A stretch of 7,002 nt of DNA from Methanoregulaceae archaeon (lineage in GTDB: Archaea; Halobacteriota; Methanomicrobia; Methanomicrobiales; Methanospirillaceae). Location of the stretch: the NCBI GenBank assembly GCA_025453715.1, contig JALOPT010000088.1, forward strand, positions 1-7,002, given 5' to 3'. Below, in pieces: positions 1 through 5,059 of the stretch. The first letter of the stretch is position 1, and each line of letters opens with the position of its first letter. Made by a program: the position numbers and the translations under genes. Below the pieces are notes generated by a model. The model worked only from the letters and a program-made list of their open reading frames with translations. It made no database searches and was not told the origin of the DNA.

Positions 1-94
1 CCTCGTTAAGATAAATGCATAAATATGGTTCCTCTGTTAACCCTTCACTTCCTGTTCTGATACATTCGAGATAAAGTGGCACTAATCGTGGCAT
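1..94 (-). CDS. Possible hypothetical protein, cut by the left edge
   Basis: An open frame starts with ATG at 94 and runs off the window after 31 codons (MPRLVPLYLECIRTG... with ...EEPYLCIYLNE at the edge). An in-frame TAG lies five codons upstream, so this is the first possible ATG. A GGGG ribosome-site-like run lies at 104-107, nine bases before the start. A TATA-like ATATTAT at 131-137 would place the transcript start near 108. These signals are why the fragment is listed, but each is short and could be chance. I recognise no family, and the rest of the protein is outside the window. Low confidence. Confidence 0.27.
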   Translation of the reverse strand, partial: MPRLVPLYLECIRTGSEGLTEEPYLCIYLNE

Positions 95-119
95 CGCATC
101 TATCCCCTATTATCCGATC

Positions 120-137
120 ATTCGATACGAATAATAT
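120..137 (-). promoter_or_regulatory. Candidate promoter for the left-edge frame, with a small inverted repeat
   Basis: The minus strand reads ATATTAT at 137-131, which could be a TATA box about 26 bases before a start near 108. It overlaps a 13-bp inverted repeat, ATTCG-ATA-CGAAT (120-132), placed where an operator could sit. Sequence inspection only. Confidence 0.22.
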
Positions 138-206
138 GCTTTTGGGTCGTTCGTGAGCGGCTTTTAGGATTCATCAATGGTCTGATCTTGGAACGGGTTG
201 TTATGA

Positions 207-239
207 TAGTCGCATGTAAAAAAAGTAATGAAGCGACTA
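207..239 (-). terminator. Hairpin with T7 loop at the stop codon of the zinc-ribbon gene
   Basis: The minus strand shows a perfect 7-bp stem, TAGTCGC (239-233) with GCGACTA (213-207), around a 19-base loop that contains seven T (224-218). The first three stem bases are the TAG stop codon of the upstream gene. Oligo-T on the coding strand just past a gene is the usual archaeal termination signal. The stem may instead protect the 3' end or be coincidental. Confidence 0.5.
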
Positions 240-425
240 GTCCATCACAAGACAGCCCTGGCACCTCCAAATCCCTCTCCTGTACCTCACAAGGGAAACC
301 TCACAATATCTGCAGTTCTGTCCGGGACAGGCCACAAACTGCTCAGCATGGGTGGACTTGATCAATGTGCTCATCCACTCAGTAAAAGCATTAACCGACT
401 CGGCATCCGGAATATAATCCACCAT
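237..425 (-). CDS. Small zinc-ribbon protein (62 aa)
   Basis: The 62-residue product has an N-terminal half that looks helical (VNAFTEWMSTLIKS) and a C-terminal half with a zinc-ribbon pattern: C38-x2-C41, a 13-residue hairpin segment rich in Val/Arg/Tyr, then C55-x2-C58. A further Cys is at 33. CxxC...CxxC at this spacing is typical of single zinc ribbons in archaeal microproteins, so zinc binding is likely; a nucleic-acid or protein contact role is only an inference. ATG at 425 is used; an internal ATG at 374 would keep the whole ribbon. An AT-rich stretch (435-447, TTTATTTAAAA on this strand) lies close upstream but sits too near the ATG for standard TATA spacing unless the internal start is used. 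There is no strong ribosome site. The oligo-T hairpin at the stop codon supports a real gene. No specific family is recognised. Confidence 0.55.
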   Translation of the reverse strand: MVDYIPDAESVNAFTEWMSTLIKSTHAEQFVACPGQNCRYCEVSLVRYRRGIWRCQGCLVMD

Positions 426-519
426 CGTATTGTCTTTTTAAATAAAACAGCGAGACCTTAACCGCTATTTTCCCGAACATTTCCCCGGACCCCAGGGCAA
501 TACAGGACCATCTTGAAAT

Positions 520-552
520 CCTCCCTGATCGACTTTTTTGTCAGGGCGGAGG
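520..552. repeat. Imperfect inverted repeat (hairpin)
   Basis: CCTCCCTGA (520-528) faces TCAGGGCGGAGG (541-552) across a 12-base loop that holds a T6 run. Six bases pair directly (CCCTGA/TCAGGG), and three more pair after a CGG bulge. It lies in non-coding DNA, about 100 bases upstream of the zinc-ribbon start. It may be a structured leader or terminator; function unknown. Confidence 0.4.
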
Positions 553-604
553 GTTTTCACATCGGTTACTATCCTGTGGCTATGTTACCCGGGTGCATTC
601 TGGT

Positions 605-620
605 ATTTTTTTAAAAAAAT
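605..620 (-). terminator. A/T palindrome with T7 tract, possible terminator
   Basis: The 16 bases A-T7-A7-T form a perfect palindrome. On the minus strand this gives a T7 tract about 145 bases past the stop codon of the Cache lipoprotein gene, the first strong oligo-T run downstream. It could terminate that transcript, or act on either strand because it is symmetric. Confidence 0.33.
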
Positions 621-764
621 GGCTTAAATTGCCGGATATTGTATATTGCTCCCTGATGGTTTCTTTGTGGCAGGGGGAATGCCGGGCAGATGGCCACACC
701 TGCCGGTCTTCCTGCTTCCAGGCAATTCTTCCAGGTCTCAAGGCGGAGCATCAGTTATCAGGTC

Positions 765-1343
765 TCACGGCCGGGCCGTCACGTTTGACTGGTTATACAT
801 GCCTGCCCCAATCCAGTAGGTCCCGTCAACATCGTGCACGTAGCAGAGCTTCGGTTCTGGCGTTAAGTTATGGGCGGGATTCGGGAAATGGATGATGATA
901 AACCCGCCGCCGCTCCGTGAGATGTTGATCTTGTTCCGCATGTAATACTGGCCGGTCACATCGACATCGTTGTAGAAAGACGTATTCACCCGCTGGGGCA
1001 GGGCAATGGATGCGAGGGATGTCCCGTTGTAATCGGCTGCGAATATGTACAGGTCTCCCCGGACGAACGAGCCGTTCGGGTTATTGAATTCAGCGAGCGA
1101 GGCCTGCTTCCCGTGTTCACGGCCGTATACGACCCCCTCGGAAACAAACGCGAACAAGCGCTGCTCATCGGCAGAAAGGTTTGCCGTGGGCTTCACCGTC
1201 ACGGTGGATGTCGGGATGGCAGTCGGAGACAGCGTAGGTGTTGCGGCTGGTGTGGTGGCCGGGGGATTCGTCGTGGTACACCCGGCCCCGGCGATAGCAA
1301 GGACCAGTGCAAGGATGGCTAATGTCAGAATAATGGATCTCAT
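765..1343 (-). CDS. Secreted lipoprotein with Cache-type sensor domain
   Basis: The 192-residue product begins with an export signal (MRSIILTLAILALVLAIAGA) ending in a lipobox-like GAGC, so C22 is the probable lipid-anchored residue. Residues 23-55 form a Thr/Pro/Ala-rich linker, a typical spacer of archaeal surface proteins. Residues 57-183 resemble a single Cache domain of the sCache_2 type: a helix (SADEQRLFAFVSEGV), an ASLAEFNNPNGSFVRGD turn, strand YIFAADYNGT, a region around YMRNKIN, and the final strands CYVHDVDGTYWIGAGMY. Cache domains bind small ligands outside the cell and are usually fused to chemoreceptors or kinases. Here the domain is free-standing on a lipid anchor, so it could be a binding protein or accessory sensor; the ligand is unknown. 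Several NxS/T sites may be glycosylated. ATG at 1343 is chosen because it gives a complete signal peptide. No partner gene adjoins it. Confidence 0.85.
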   Translation of the reverse strand: MRSIILTLAILALVLAIAGAGCTTTNPPATTPAATPTLSPTAIPTSTVTVKPTANLSADEQRLFAFVSEGVVYGREHGKQASLAEFNNPNGSFVRGDLYIFAADYNGTSLASIALPQRVNTSFYNDVDVTGQYYMRNKINISRSGGGFIIIHFPNPAHNLTPEPKLCYVHDVDGTYWIGAGMYNQSNVTARP

Positions 1344-1374
1344 ATGAATTTATTCAGCAATTCAGGTTCATATG
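1341..1374. repeat. Inverted repeat covering the lipoprotein start codon
   Basis: CATATGAA (1341-1348) and TTCATATG (1367-1374) are perfect 8-base inverted arms with an 18-base spacer. The left arm contains the gene's start codon. As DNA it could be an operator overlapping the transcript start; as RNA it could fold over the start codon. Regulatory use is inferred. Confidence 0.4.
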
Positions 1375-1380
1375 CCCATT

Positions 1381-1390
1381 GATTTAATCC
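1381..1390 (-). promoter_or_regulatory. Candidate TATA box of the Cache lipoprotein gene
   Basis: On the minus strand the bases read GGATTAAATC, a moderate TATA-like match. Standard spacing would place the transcript start near 1358, leaving a leader of about 15 bases with no clear ribosome site. Confidence 0.33.
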
Positions 1391-1429
1391 GGCCGGGGCT
1401 GTTCACCGGCATCCCTGCAGAGGATGGTT

Positions 1430-1582
1430 TCAATCATCCATGCATGATATCCCGCCAGATATCGAAAATGTATTCTGTTTCCAGTCCCCGCTTTTCGAAT
1501 CACCCAGATTAAAACGCCAGGTTTGACAAAGAGGCTTCTTAACGTCTGAAATGATGTTCCCCCGGAAACACGGCAGGTCCAT
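1430..1582 (-). CDS. Doubtful small open frame after the HXXEE gene
   Basis: A 50-residue frame (MDLPCFRGNIISDVKK...SISGGISCMDD) begins 22 bases past the HXXEE stop codon, with an AAGG four to five bases before its ATG. It has three Cys and reads GDSKSGD through the 18-bp repeat at 1488-1505. Competing frames on the same strand are also open, and no family is recognised. It is listed only because the stretch is otherwise unexplained; it may be non-coding or a gene remnant. Confidence 0.18.
   Translation of the reverse strand: MDLPCFRGNIISDVKKPLCQTWRFNLGDSKSGDWKQNTFSISGGISCMDD
1488..1505 (+). repeat. 18-bp direct repeat, left copy
   Basis: The sequence ccgcttttcgaatcaccc occurs here and again, identically and in the same orientation, at 2225-2242, 737 bases away. 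The two copies bracket the HXXEE gene. It contains the palindrome TTCGAA. Bases flanking the match differ immediately on both sides. Confidence 0.75.
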
Positions 1583-1604
1583 GCAACCTTTACGAGGAGC
1601 GTTA

Positions 1605-2075
1605 TCAGATGAGGTGGTTTTTCTTCCCTCTCCATACCTGTATCAGCGTTGGAATATACATAACACCAAAACCGATGACGATGGACACGATAATATCTAT
1701 CGTGCTGAGTATTCCGGACGAAATAAAGCCAGAGTAAATATACACGGCAACAGGGGCATATATCGCACTTGCCGTTACTACGCCGGGAGAATATTCCCCG
1801 GTATAGAGGGTTAAGGACGCATGGATTAAGAAATTGGAAAATATCCATGCAGCGGTGGCCAACCCGAGGACAAGCGTCCATTCACCTGGATAAAATATTG
1901 CAAGAGATACTGAAATCAGCACATATGCCATGAAAATTGCGTTTCCAAGAACGAACTGTGCGAATGAGGTCGGTGCAGAAAAATATCGCTTTGCCCACGG
2001 GACAAACCGTGGGGCTTCCTCGATCATGTGGATACCGTAGGAAATTGGTACCAGCCAGAGAATCGTTACGTCCAT
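1605..2075 (-). CDS. HXXEE-domain integral membrane protein
   Basis: The 156-residue product carries the family signature near its N terminus, H16-M-I-E19-E20, followed by APRFVPWAKRYF. A second conserved-looking block is NFLIHASLTLYTGEYSPGVVTA (about 81-102), where H85 and the Y-x-PG turn match family style. Four or so hydrophobic segments are visible (about 3-15, 41-61, 67-92, 102-117 and 123-144), so it should sit in the membrane with a basic tail (RGKKNHLI). The function of HXXEE proteins is not established; the conserved His/Glu residues suggest metal binding or membrane enzyme chemistry. Its length matches the family. The start is well supported by GGAGGAGG ending five bases before ATG 2075. 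It is flanked by an 18-bp direct repeat pair and faces the nuclease gene divergently. Confidence 0.85.
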   Translation of the reverse strand: MDVTILWLVPISYGIHMIEEAPRFVPWAKRYFSAPTSFAQFVLGNAIFMAYVLISVSLAIFYPGEWTLVLGLATAAWIFSNFLIHASLTLYTGEYSPGVVTASAIYAPVAVYIYSGFISSGILSTIDIIVSIVIGFGVMYIPTLIQVWRGKKNHLI

Positions 2076-2080
2076 GTAGT

Positions 2081-2088
2081 CCTCCTCC
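2081..2088 (-). promoter_or_regulatory. Strong ribosome binding site of the HXXEE gene
   Basis: The minus strand reads GGAGGAGG followed by ACTAC and the ATG at 2075, a five-base spacing. This fixes the start of the HXXEE gene with good confidence. Confidence 0.75.
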
Positions 2089-2106
2089 CGGGTTGATGGG
2101 AATGCA

Positions 2107-2142
2107 GTTATATACTAGTCTCCTGAACGTGACGATATAAGT
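2107..2142. promoter_or_regulatory. Candidate TATA boxes in the divergent promoter region
   Basis: Two TATA-like elements lie here. On the minus strand AGTATATAAC (2116-2107) would start transcripts near 2085, inside the ribosome site. ACTTATATC (2142-2134) would start them near 2111 and leave a leader of about 36 bases, which fits the HXXEE gene better. Read on the plus strand, GATATAAG (2134-2141) could instead serve the nuclease gene with a long leader. Confidence 0.4.
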
Positions 2143-2224
2143 TCTTCTCACCCGGGGTATCAGGGTTGTAACACTCCCGAATTCATCCGTTTGGCGTCTT
2201 CCGGTTCAAAAACACACACGGTCA

Positions 2225-2242
2225 CCGCTTTTCGAATCACCC
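2225..2242 (+). repeat. 18-bp direct repeat, right copy
   Basis: Identical to positions 1488-1505 and in the same orientation. It lies in the non-coding leader upstream of the nuclease gene. A looser partial similarity (shared ccgtttggc and nearby bases) occurs 54 bases upstream, around 2187-2195. Confidence 0.75.
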
Positions 2243-2358
2243 GTTTGGCAATCCCCGGGACCTTTGTCCTTCATCAGAGACCAAGGATGTCCCAGTCGTC
2301 ACCCGCCCGTACCAGTCCCCATAACCATTATCCACATTACCTGCCAATTCTCAATGCA

Positions 2359-3804
2359 ATGCCCGGGCTTTCCAAACACGTCTTCCTTAAAACAATATTC
2401 TGCCCCACGCTCGGCTGGTGGCTCCATAATGGAAAAATCCGGGAAAATCTCACTCCTGACGTGCTGTTCCGGATGGAACAGGGAAAAAAGATCGGGGCAC
2501 TGGCCCGGCAGTTATATCCCGGCGGTGTATTTGTGTATGCATCCGGCTCTAAAACGGCCGCCTCACTGACCCGTGAACTCATGGAAGACCCCCGTATCAA
2601 TGTCATTTTTGAAGGGACGTTCATCACCGGGAATTACGTGGCAAAGGCCGATATCCTCATCCGGAACGGGGATTCATGGGACCTCGTTGAAGTAAAATCC
2701 GGTGTGCAGCAGAAACAGGACTACCTCGAAGACATGGCGTATACCACGGTGATTGCCAGGAATTCCGGTTTTACCCCGGCCCACATCTGCTTACAACTAC
2801 TCAATAAAGAATACCGGCTGGGGATGCCACCGGAACAGCTGTTTACAACGGTGGACTGCACGGAGGAAGTCAGGAAGTTCAGAGAACAGTTTGAATCACA
2901 ACTGGACAGCGTTGATACTACTCTTCATTCCCCGGAAGAGCCCTGCCCAATGCTCACCATGAATTGCAAAAAATGTGAATATTTTGACACGTGCATGGGA
3001 TCGGAGGTAGATGAGCATATTTTTAATATCCCGAGACTCAGTGAAAAGACCTTCCAGGCACTCGTGTCATCGGGGTATATCTCGATCCATGATATCCCTG
3101 AAGGGTTCCGGCTGACACCGGGCCAGGCGAACGCAGTCCGGTGTGTGCAATGCGGGGAAATATCAATTGACCCCGTCCTGGCAGAACAGCTGGACTACGT
3201 CGTGTGGCCGGCGTTCTACCTCGACTTCGAGACCACCCAGCTGGCCATACCCTGTTACCCCGACCTCGCTCCCTACGACTCATTCCCGACCCAGTATTCC
3301 ATCCACCTTTGTGATAGTTGCGGGAATATCATTGAGCACCGGGATTACCTCGCCGATCCACAACGGGACTGCCGGCGTGAACTTGCCGTACAGTTGATTT
3401 CCGACCTGGCCGGGGACGGATCAATCATCACCTACAGCAATTATGAAAAAACCATGATTACCATCCTGTCCAGGTTATTCCCCGACCTGGAAGGCCCGCT
3501 CAATTCGTTACTTGGCCGGATTGTTGACCTGGAGCACGGTATAAAGTGTATCCAGCACCCGCAGTTCCGGGGGAGGACATCCATTAAGGTGGTCCTGCCG
3601 GCACTGATCCCGGATCTCTCTTATGACGGCCTGGCCATCAACAATGGCAGTAATGCAATGATCACGTTTGCCTCGATGATCATGGGGCTCTATTCAGCAG
3701 AAGAAATGCTACAAAAAAGGACGGAACTGCGGGAATACTGTAAACTTGATACCCTTGCGATGGTCCGGCTCCATGAAAAACTGCATGAAATGTTGGGGAA
3801 ATGA
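2359..3804 (+). CDS. DUF2779 protein: Cas4/RecB-like nuclease fused to DEDD exonuclease-like domain
   Basis: The 481-residue product opens with SKHVFLKTIFCPTLGWWLHNG, the usual start of DUF2779 proteins, so ATG 2359 is preferred. The frame stays open to a TTG at 2191, but those extra 56 residues look like untranslated sequence. No clear ribosome site precedes 2359, so the exact start is uncertain. Residues 85-113 hold a PD-(D/E)XK core: E85, D98 (AKADIL), then E111-V-K113. C15 with C196, C203, C206 and C212 resembles the iron-sulfur cysteine layout of Cas4/AddB nucleases. Residues 284-475 form a DEDD exonuclease-like domain: D289-F-E291, YSNYE near 359-363, VDLEHG near 390, and Y460-CKL-D464. 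The protein is predicted to degrade DNA or RNA in the cytoplasm; its biological role is not known. Single-gene unit, divergent from the HXXEE gene. Four other cysteines (262, 265, 318, 321; CVQC and CDSC) could bind zinc. Confidence 0.85.
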   Translation: MPGLSKHVFLKTIFCPTLGWWLHNGKIRENLTPDVLFRMEQGKKIGALARQLYPGGVFVYASGSKTAASLTRELMEDPRINVIFEGTFITGNYVAKADILIRNGDSWDLVEVKSGVQQKQDYLEDMAYTTVIARNSGFTPAHICLQLLNKEYRLGMPPEQLFTTVDCTEEVRKFREQFESQLDSVDTTLHSPEEPCPMLTMNCKKCEYFDTCMGSEVDEHIFNIPRLSEKTFQALVSSGYISIHDIPEGFRLTPGQANAVRCVQCGEISIDPVLAEQLDYVVWPAFYLDFETTQLAIPCYPDLAPYDSFPTQYSIHLCDSCGNIIEHRDYLADPQRDCRRELAVQLISDLAGDGSIITYSNYEKTMITILSRLFPDLEGPLNSLLGRIVDLEHGIKCIQHPQFRGRTSIKVVLPALIPDLSYDGLAINNGSNAMITFASMIMGLYSAEEMLQKRTELREYCKLDTLAMVRLHEKLHEMLGK

Positions 3805-3822
3805 TTTATGCCGGTTTGTGTA

Positions 3823-3939
3823 TCAGATGATATCGAGGGCAATTAATTCTTCAGTCTCCCGTTCTTCCTCCTCCTCTATTTCCTGCTTCGTTCGCTTCCG
3901 TCTGGGTTCCGTTGTTTCCTTCTTCCGCCACCAGCACAT
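3823..3939 (-). CDS. Possible 38-residue charged microprotein
   Basis: This short frame starts MCWWRKKETTEP, continues with a basic stretch (RRKRTK, 13-18), then an acidic one (E20-E31 with five Glu in a row), and ends LIALDII. The order hydrophobic Trp pair, basic block, acidic helix, hydrophobic tail is unlike random translation. An in-frame TGA lies two codons before the ATG, so the start is fixed if the gene is real. The only ribosome-site-like sequence is a weak AGTGA 6-10 bases upstream. The stop lies 18 bases from the end of the convergent nuclease gene. The acidic block is charge-rich and probably helical. No family is recognised. The purine-rich DNA alone would also give a charged translation, so chance is a real alternative. 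Confidence 0.42.
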   Translation of the reverse strand: MCWWRKKETTEPRRKRTKQEIEEEEERETEELIALDII

Positions 3940-4025
3940 GGGTCTTCACTGAACAGACTATCCGTTGCCAGACGTTTGAAGGTATCTGAGATAGCAATGT
4001 TAATCGCCCTGAACTGTGAGCCAGG

Positions 4026-4063
4026 AGAATATAACCCCTGAAAGGCCATGGATAATAGGGGAG
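4026..4063 (+). promoter_or_regulatory. Candidate promoter and ribosome site of the 46-aa zinc ribbon
   Basis: A TATA-like GAATATAAC (4027-4035) would start transcripts near 4056. GGGGAG (4058-4063) then lies 11 bases before ATG 4075. The arrangement favours ATG 4075 over the in-frame ATG at 4048. Confidence 0.45.
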
Positions 4064-4074
4064 TGAACGATTTA

Positions 4075-4215
4075 ATGGAACCAGATAATGAATACCGGCT
4101 CGTACAGATACAGTGCCACGTCTGTGGAGCACCAATGCTGATCCGTTTACGTGCGAATGAACCTGTTCCGGCGTACGTGTGCAACGAATGCCAGCTGGTC
4201 AACAATATGATGTGA
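4075..4215 (+). CDS. Small zinc-ribbon protein (46 aa)
   Basis: The product (MEPDNEYRLVQIQCHVCGAP... to ...VCNECQLVNNMM) has two zinc knuckles, C14-H-V-C17-G and C36-N-E-C39, separated by 18 residues. This is a textbook single zinc ribbon with almost nothing else attached. It probably binds one zinc and could contact nucleic acid or another protein; no partner is evident. The start at 4075 is chosen because a TATA-like box and GGGGAG fit it; an in-frame ATG at 4048 would add nine residues (MDNRGVNDL). A T6 run 75 bases past the stop is a fitting terminator. It is divergent from the 38-residue frame and convergent with the Cys-rich lipoprotein. It is easily missed by gene callers because of its size. 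Confidence 0.68.
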   Translation: MEPDNEYRLVQIQCHVCGAPMLIRLRANEPVPAYVCNECQLVNNMM

Positions 4216-4290
4216 TTCTTTGACACGTGGTTTCACCAGTCAATTTTCAAACGGACAACAATTTCAACCAGGTTCACGTTGTGGAGACCG

Positions 4291-4304
4291 TTTTTTGCAT
4301 TTTA
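4291..4304 (+). terminator. Oligo-T terminator after the 46-aa zinc ribbon
   Basis: The plus strand reads T6, then GCA, then T4. It lies about 75 bases past the zinc-ribbon stop and reaches the end of the convergent lipoprotein gene. T-rich runs like this end archaeal transcripts without needing a hairpin. Confidence 0.5.
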
Positions 4305-4796
4305 TTGTGAAGTATAGAATTTAACCGAACCATCGGGATATGTACAGGACATTCCCGTCCACTGTCCGTGGGTATGACTACAATCCTGCATCGCTTTGGT
4401 CATTGTGATCCCACTTCTCGTTGGTATGGGTACAACTTCGTTATTAACACACGTCATCACTTTGGGATCATAACAGGCATACGCACAACAAGACATCTCC
4501 ATTGACGGGCATCGGGCTCCGGCACAGACTTTTGGCTTTGTCGGAGTTGTTGCAACGGGGCGGGTTGGAATTGTGCCCGGAATTATTGGTGTTTGACTTT
4601 CAACTATTTCTGTATCATTTCCTGAATTACAAACCAGGCATTGAGTTGTGTTGCTTGTTGAATTATTCAATAGTTCAGAATTGTCAGGTGGTATCGGTTC
4701 TAGTGAAGCAACAGTTTTCAAACAACCCGAAAACAGGGTTCCAATAACCATAAGAGAAAAGAGGGCCAGTAAGAATGTTGAAATGTCTTTTTTCAT
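4302..4796 (-). CDS. Cysteine-rich secreted lipoprotein, unknown function
   Basis: The 164-residue product starts MKKDISTFLLALFSLMVIG and reaches a clear lipobox, LFSGC, so C25 should be the lipid-anchored residue outside the cell. A Ser/Asn/Pro-rich stretch with several N-glycosylation-like sites follows (33-88, including NNSTSNTT). Ten more cysteines lie after the anchor: C53 and C56 as CLVC, then C91, C96, C103, C104, C108, C116, C139 and C151. The cluster CAGARCPSMEMSCCAYACYD suggests a compact disulfide-bonded or metal-binding domain. No domain family is recognised. The even number of cysteines is compatible with five disulfides, which is an inference. ATG 4796 is chosen because it yields the full signal peptide; upstream DNA is very AT-rich and gives no clear ribosome site. 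It is convergent with the 46-residue zinc ribbon. Confidence 0.75.
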   Translation of the reverse strand: MKKDISTFLLALFSLMVIGTLFSGCLKTVASLEPIPPDNSELLNNSTSNTTQCLVCNSGNDTEIVESQTPIIPGTIPTRPVATTPTKPKVCAGARCPSMEMSCCAYACYDPKVMTCVNNEVVPIPTRSGITMTKAMQDCSHTHGQWTGMSCTYPDGSVKFYTSQ

Positions 4797-4904
4797 CAGT
4801 AATTATTAAAAAATTTATGAGTAATATTCATTTCTTAACGGTTCAGCGACGAATTTTACCTGATTCTTAGGAATGAGAATTTGATTCACTAAAGGTGATT
4901 TGAA

Positions 4905-4928
4905 CATCCGTGCCATAAATCACGGATG
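4905..4928. repeat. Perfect inverted repeat in the upstream region of the dehydratase operon
   Basis: CATCCGTG (4905-4912) and CACGGATG (4921-4928) are perfect 8-base arms around an 8-base AT-rich spacer (ccataaat). It sits in a 263-base intergenic region, about 110 bases before the candidate TATA box of the dehydratase operon and 110 bases before the Cys-rich lipoprotein start. It could be an operator for either divergent gene or an RNA hairpin. Confidence 0.5.
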
Positions 4929-5018
4929 AATCTTGGATTAGTCTTTTAACGTTAATTTAAGGTTATTTTTCGATACAAGGCATAAGCTGCCGGGAAGAGA
5001 GCGAAGAATGGTACATTT

Positions 5019-5028
5019 CAAATAAATC
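5019..5028 (+). promoter_or_regulatory. Candidate TATA box of the dehydratase operon
   Basis: CAAATAAATC lies about 26 bases before position 5050, which would leave a very short leader of about 10 bases before ATG 5060. No strong ribosome site precedes that ATG, consistent with a nearly leaderless start. Confidence 0.38.
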
Positions 5029-5038
5029 TTCAGTCCGA

Positions 5039-5048
5039 TATCATGATA
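5039..5048. promoter_or_regulatory. Palindrome at the predicted transcript start
   Basis: TATCATGATA is a perfect 10-bp palindrome that falls between the candidate TATA box and ATG 5060. Its position suits a repressor site, but a 10-bp A/T-rich palindrome can arise by chance. Confidence 0.3.
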
Positions 5049-5059
5049 GAGAAACGTAA

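Larger units (their letters stand above)
426..764. other. Intergenic region without a supportable gene
   Basis: These 339 bases lie between the zinc-ribbon gene and the 3' end of the Cache lipoprotein gene. I find no frame with protein-like composition on either strand: the plus-strand frame across it starts at a GTG and continues antisense into the lipoprotein gene, and minus-strand ATG frames stop within about 20 codons. It contains an imperfect hairpin at 520-552 and a 16-bp A/T palindrome at 605-620. Confidence 0.6.

Noticed and set aside
593..895. 100-codon plus-strand frame starting at GTG
   Set aside because: Its second half is antisense to the well-supported Cache lipoprotein gene, and the first half has no ribosome site or protein-like pattern.
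1384..1881. 165-codon minus-strand frame overlapping the HXXEE gene and the region after it
   Set aside because: Most of it lies inside the HXXEE gene in another frame; the HXXEE frame has the family motif and a strong ribosome site. The tail past 1605 has no suitable start of its own.
1882..2151. 89-codon minus-strand frame at the start of the HXXEE gene
   Set aside because: It overlaps the supported HXXEE start in another frame and has no recognisable motif.
2234..2272. Short minus-strand frames reading GDSKSGD or VIRKA through the right repeat copy
   Set aside because: They are only about 21-36 codons, without promoter or ribosome site; kept only as part of the repeat finding.
3876..4226. 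116-codon minus-strand frame and a 94-codon relative at 3851-4135
   Set aside because: They run antisense to the 46-residue zinc ribbon and through the intergenic promoter region, and show no domain pattern.
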